8,228 nt of DNA from an uncultured Clostridia bacterium (GTDB taxonomy: Bacteria; Bacillota; Clostridia; Christensenellales; Borkfalkiaceae): assembly GCA_947627125.1 (NCBI GenBank), contig CANQUY010000079.1:1-8228 (forward strand), in the 5' to 3' direction. Positions 6,444-8,228 of this stretch are shown piece after piece. The notes beneath the pieces were generated by a model. The model worked only from the letters and a program-made list of their open reading frames with translations. It was not told the DNA's origin and ran no database searches. Numbering within the stretch: position 1 is the first letter of the stretch; every line of letters begins with the position of its first letter. The translations under genes and the position numbers were made by a program.

Positions 6444-6486
6444 CCCCGCGCGCTCATGCTGAGCGCAGCGAAGCATCCCGTAAAAC
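6444..6486 (+). repeat. 43-bp direct repeat, copy upstream of the HNH unit
   Basis: Matches 8091-8133 over 43 bases with two differences. The core TCATGCTGAGCG, AGCGAAGCATCCC is itself an imperfect palindrome (GATGCTTCGCT-type arms). It is followed after 15 bases by the second module at 6502-6563, in the same order as downstream of the HNH gene. Confidence 0.85.
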
Positions 6487-6501
6487 GCACGGTAGCCCAT
6501 A

Positions 6502-6563
6502 GCGGCGTCATGCTGAGAAGGAGAGCACAACGCAGTCTACGGAAGCTGTACTCATCTCGCCGC
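6502..6563 (+). repeat. Short dispersed repeat with inverted ends, copy 2
   Basis: The first 36 bases are identical to 8153-8188, and the end (CATCTCGCCGCATAGAA) is shared with 8208-8225. Related to the copy at 256-321. The outer ends GCGGCG and CGCCGC are inverted. Part of a 344-bp gene-free stretch between the operon and its likely terminator. Confidence 0.85.
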
Positions 6564-6569
6564 ATAGAA

Positions 6570-6644
6570 CCGCCCCGCGCGATTCTAACTTCGCGCTACG
6601 CGCTCGTGCCGCGCTTAGACACGAATAGAATGCGCGCGGGGCGG
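6570..6644. repeat. 75-bp palindromic element
   Basis: The left arm (6570-6587, starting CCGCCCCGCGCG and ending ATTCTA) is the reverse complement of the right arm (6626-6644) except for one extra base. The interior holds smaller self-pairing parts, such as CGCG-CTA-CGCG near 6592-6602. It ends in ATTCT/AGAAT, like the hairpins at 427-451 and 512-536, so it is probably a larger member of the same palindrome family. The module TCTCAGAATGACGCGG follows at 6676-6691. Confidence 0.75.
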
Positions 6645-6709
6645 GTTAGTTCCCGTCCTCTCGTCCTACTCCGTTTCTCAGAATGACGCGGCGCGCGGGA
6701 GCGGATATT

Positions 6710-6735
6710 GTTCCCCTTTGTGGGAACGTTTTTTT
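6710..6735 (+). terminator. Intrinsic terminator upstream of the HNH unit
   Basis: GTTCCC (6710-6715), loop CTTTGT, GGGAAC (6722-6727), then G and seven Ts (6729-6735). It is a textbook plus-strand terminator. The only plus-strand genes before it are those of the lgt operon, whose last stop is 344 bases upstream, beyond the repeats. Confidence 0.88.
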
Positions 6736-6771
6736 ATTCTGTAGTTTTCAAAGAAAAAATACCGAATACGC

Positions 6772-6800
6772 TTGCGGCCTGCGCAAAAGTATGCTATAAT
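6772..6800 (+). promoter_or_regulatory. sigma-A promoter of the HNH gene
   Basis: TTGCGG (6772-6777), 17-base spacer, perfect TATAAT (6795-6800) with TG one base upstream (extended -10). The start is predicted near 6807. It lies just after a terminator, so the HNH gene is an independent transcription unit. Confidence 0.8.
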
Positions 6801-6806
6801 CAAACT

Positions 6807-6993
6807 GCAGGAACGGCGAATCTTACCCCTTTCAACGAAAGGCGGCGGATAGATCTTCTGGAACGCTGTTATGAGGATCACCCATCGAGGTTTACAGCAT
6901 CAGGTTGCCCTGACGGTCCGCCAATGCATTTGCCGCGTGACTGCAAAGGAGGTTCATTTCGGATATAAATTATTTCAAAAAGGAGTAATTTAT
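6807..6993 (+). promoter_or_regulatory. Structured 5' leader of the HNH gene (candidate regulatory RNA)
   Basis: About 187 nt between the predicted transcription start and the HNH start codon. Pairings found by eye: CCTTTC-AAC-GAAAGG (6828-6842); a closing stem GGCGGA (6844-6849) with TCCGCC (6917-6922); inside it, GCTGT/ACAGC (6865-6869 with 6894-6898), enclosing ATGAGGATCACCCAT (6871-6885, hairpin with bulged A), and TCAGG-TTGC-CCTGA (6900-6913); then TTTGC/GCAAA (6929-6933 with 6943-6947), followed by GGAGG. This is a multibranched plan of the kind seen in cis-regulatory RNAs. It matches no riboswitch class I know, and an unselected sequence can also form such stems. Confidence 0.4.
6980..6985 (+). 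promoter_or_regulatory. Ribosome binding site fixing the HNH start
   Basis: AAGGAG eight bases before the ATG at 6994, in A/T-rich sequence. The same frame is open back to an ATG at 6871, but that codon has no comparable site and the extension would cover the structured leader. Confidence 0.82.
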
Positions 6994-7959
6994 ATGGAAA
7001 CAACAATGCAGATCAACAGAGAAACGGCTATGTCCCTATGGAACAAGCAGTTTGGCAAGGCGGACAAGGTGAAAGATTTCGCCGGCCGCGAAATGGCAAA
7101 GGGTGCGTATGACGACCGCAACAGTCAATACGGTTGGAACGTAGACCACATTCTCCCCGTGAGCCGCGGCGGAAAGACGACGGACAGCAATCTCATCTGC
7201 TGTCACATTCTGACGAATGATGAGAAAGCGGACAAATTTCCATGCTTTACCGCAAATGAGAGGCAGTTTGAGATCCGAAAGGTCGAAAACCACTACGAGA
7301 TCAAAGAAAGGACGCCAAAGCAAGAGGACGATGACGAGGAGGAAGCCGTCAATTTCTACGATTCGGCGGCGGGGATCCGTCTTTACAAGAACCTGAAGGG
7401 GATTCAGAATAAGCCCGTGTTCGTCGGTACGGTCACGGTTCGCCTCAGAGCCATGCGTTCGACGGCGGTCCTCGATTTCATCGCCGAGCTTTTCAGCGGC
7501 ATGGGGATCGATTACAAGAAGACAAATGCGTATCTCTCATTCAGCGAAGGCGAAAATATCTTGATAACGGCAACGAAGGCGGTGCCGCTGAAAGAGGATA
7601 TCCAAAAGATATTGAACGATTGCGTCGTTCTGAAAACTTACATGGAGTCCTATTTTCAGCCGCTCGGCGAGGCAGGGGATTGCACGATTTTTTTCGGCGT
7701 CCACAGCAAGAGCAACAAATTGGAAACCCTGTACGCCGAGAACAACTTTCAGCCGTCCACGATGGAATATTCGCGCGTACTTGGTTATTCTGCGGCATGC
7801 GACATGTTCATCAATGAGCTCGTCAAGATCAATACGGACGCGAATACGGCCGTCGGCGAACGAGAGAAAGCGGGGACAGACGCGACGAGAAACACAACTT
7901 ACAGATATAACTATATCTATACAAAGTTGGCAGAAAACTTAAAGAAATCTATAAAATAA
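6994..7959 (+). CDS. HNH endonuclease-like protein with an unrecognised C-terminal domain
   Basis: 321 residues. The N-terminal third carries an HNH nuclease fold: GWNVDHILPVSRGG (47-60) with D51 and H52; SNLICCH (65-71) with N66 and H71; TNDEKAD (74-80) with N75 and K78. This is the usual beta-beta-metal arrangement for nicking or cutting DNA. The lead-in LWNKQFG..DFAGREM (15-34) looks conserved in stand-alone HNH proteins of Clostridia. An acidic linker (EDDDEEE, 111-117) joins it to residues ~118-285, mixed alpha/beta in character and matching nothing I know, then a polar tail. There is no RuvC, DEAD-box or transposase motif, so it is not IscB or Cas9. No signal peptide or membrane helix is seen. 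It has its own promoter, structured leader and terminator, and is flanked by repeats. Possible roles are a mobile or selfish nuclease, defence, or DNA repair; none can be chosen from sequence. Confidence 0.82.
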   Translation: METTMQINRETAMSLWNKQFGKADKVKDFAGREMAKGAYDDRNSQYGWNVDHILPVSRGGKTTDSNLICCHILTNDEKADKFPCFTANERQFEIRKVENHYEIKERTPKQEDDDEEEAVNFYDSAAGIRLYKNLKGIQNKPVFVGTVTVRLRAMRSTAVLDFIAELFSGMGIDYKKTNAYLSFSEGENILITATKAVPLKEDIQKILNDCVVLKTYMESYFQPLGEAGDCTIFFGVHSKSNKLETLYAENNFQPSTMEYSRVLGYSAACDMFINELVKINTDANTAVGEREKAGTDATRNTTYRYNYIYTKLAENLKKSIK

Positions 7960-7985
7960 ACTATATCTGAATATAATCTCCTTGG

Positions 7986-8018
7986 AAAAGCATCGGGCAA
8001 CAGGTGCTTTTCTTTTTT
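7986..8018 (+). terminator. Intrinsic terminator of the HNH gene
   Basis: AAAAGCATC (7986-7994), loop of eight, GGTGCTTTT (8003-8011; one T-G wobble), then CTTTTTT (8012-8018). It begins 26 bases after the stop codon and closes the HNH unit. Confidence 0.9.
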
Positions 8019-8043
8019 GCGTTGCATTGACGTCCGAGGTGTG

Positions 8044-8087
8044 ACTGCGTCCTTCGGGATTCATCGCTACGCTCTGAATGACGCAGT
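8044..8087. repeat. 44-bp nested palindrome
   Basis: Outer arms ACTGCGTC (8044-8051) and GACGCAGT (8080-8087) enclose an inner hairpin (8059-8079) with arms ATTCA/TGAAT and GC/GC around TAC. The inner part has the plan of the 25-bp hairpins at 427-451 and 512-536 (same TC/TC internal mismatch), so it is probably a diverged member of that family. Confidence 0.75.
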
Positions 8088-8090
8088 GAG

Positions 8091-8133
8091 CCCCGCGCGC
8101 TCATGCTGAGCGTAGCGAAGCATCCCATAAAAC
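8091..8133 (+). repeat. 43-bp direct repeat, copy downstream of the HNH unit
   Basis: Partner of 6444-6486 (41 of 43 bases the same), 1647 bases further on and in the same orientation. The pair brackets the HNH transcription unit. Confidence 0.85.
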
Positions 8134-8152
8134 CAACGGAAGTCCGTGTGCG

Positions 8153-8218
8153 GCGGCGTCATGCTGAGAAGGAGAGCACAACGCAGTCAGCGGGAGCCCT
8201 ACCGAAGCATCTCGCCGC
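8153..8218 (+). repeat. Short dispersed repeat with inverted ends, copy 3
   Basis: The first 36 bases are identical to 6502-6537. The end ACCGAAGCATCTCGCCGCAT closely matches 302-323 in copy 1. It therefore joins features of both other copies, which suggests one family of about 62-66 bp with a variable middle. No gene is seen from 8019 to the window end. Confidence 0.85.
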
Positions 8219-8228
8219 ATAGAAACCG

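Noticed and set aside
6270..6686. 138-codon plus-strand open frame between the operon and the HNH unit
   Set aside because: It overlaps the end of the membrane-protein gene in another frame, runs through repeats and palindromes and has no ribosome binding site.
6871..6993. 41-residue N-terminal extension of the HNH protein
   Set aside because: The ATG at 6871 has no good ribosome binding site and lies in the structured leader, whereas the ATG at 6994 has AAGGAG at ideal spacing and is followed by the conserved HNH lead-in.
6807..7959. HEARO RNA with IscB, or another OMEGA system
   Set aside because: The protein is short, has the HNH near its N-terminus and shows no RuvC motifs or bridge helix, so it is not IscB/IsrB.

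Overview
The window looks like a stretch of chromosome from an uncultured, fairly GC-rich Firmicute, probably a gut-type Clostridium relative. The evidence is the strong AGGAGG-type ribosome binding sites, sigma-A-like promoters, short intrinsic terminators, an ECF-transporter S component and tightly overlapping genes. The lineage call is inference; there is no rRNA or marker phylogeny here.

Layout. (1) Bases 1-117, minus strand: the start of a DUF421/YetF-type membrane protein that runs off the left edge. (2) 118-617: a plus-strand promoter (160-188), then a long leader filled with short repeats, including an almost perfect 85-bp tandem duplication and a 27-bp tandem run that stops at the ribosome binding site of the next gene. 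(3) 618-1277: a membrane S component of an ECF vitamin transporter, ended by a hairpin whose right arm is also the -35 box of the next promoter. (4) 1359-6366: a compact six-gene operon: lgt, pncB (nicotinate phosphoribosyltransferase), a coiled-coil protein with a TTG start, lspA, an RluD-family pseudouridine synthase, and a small three-helix membrane protein. Four of the five junctions overlap; the fifth has a 6-base gap. (5) 6367-6735: more repeats and palindromes, then a clean terminator. (6) 6772-8018: a self-contained unit with its own promoter, a structured leader of about 187 nt, a 321-residue HNH nuclease-like protein and its own terminator. (7) 8019-8228: repeats again, including copies of the two modules found before the HNH unit.

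How the genes fit together. Lgt and LspA are the first two enzymes of bacterial lipoprotein maturation. Lgt puts a diacylglyceryl group on the lipobox cysteine and LspA then cuts off the signal peptide. Their operon also carries NAD salvage (PncB) and rRNA modification (RluD family). lspA next to an rluD-type gene is a common Firmicute pair; pncB between lgt and lspA is less familiar.

Most interesting points. A GC-rich, multi-hairpin intergenic repeat lies inside the 3' end of lgt and is translated in frame as part of a long, probably disordered tail. The HNH unit sits between directly repeated modules and has a branched leader RNA that includes an exact 15-nt match to the MS2 coat-protein operator core (possibly chance). 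The C-terminal two-thirds of the HNH protein matches no domain I recognise. I see no CRISPR array, tRNA, rRNA or transposase.
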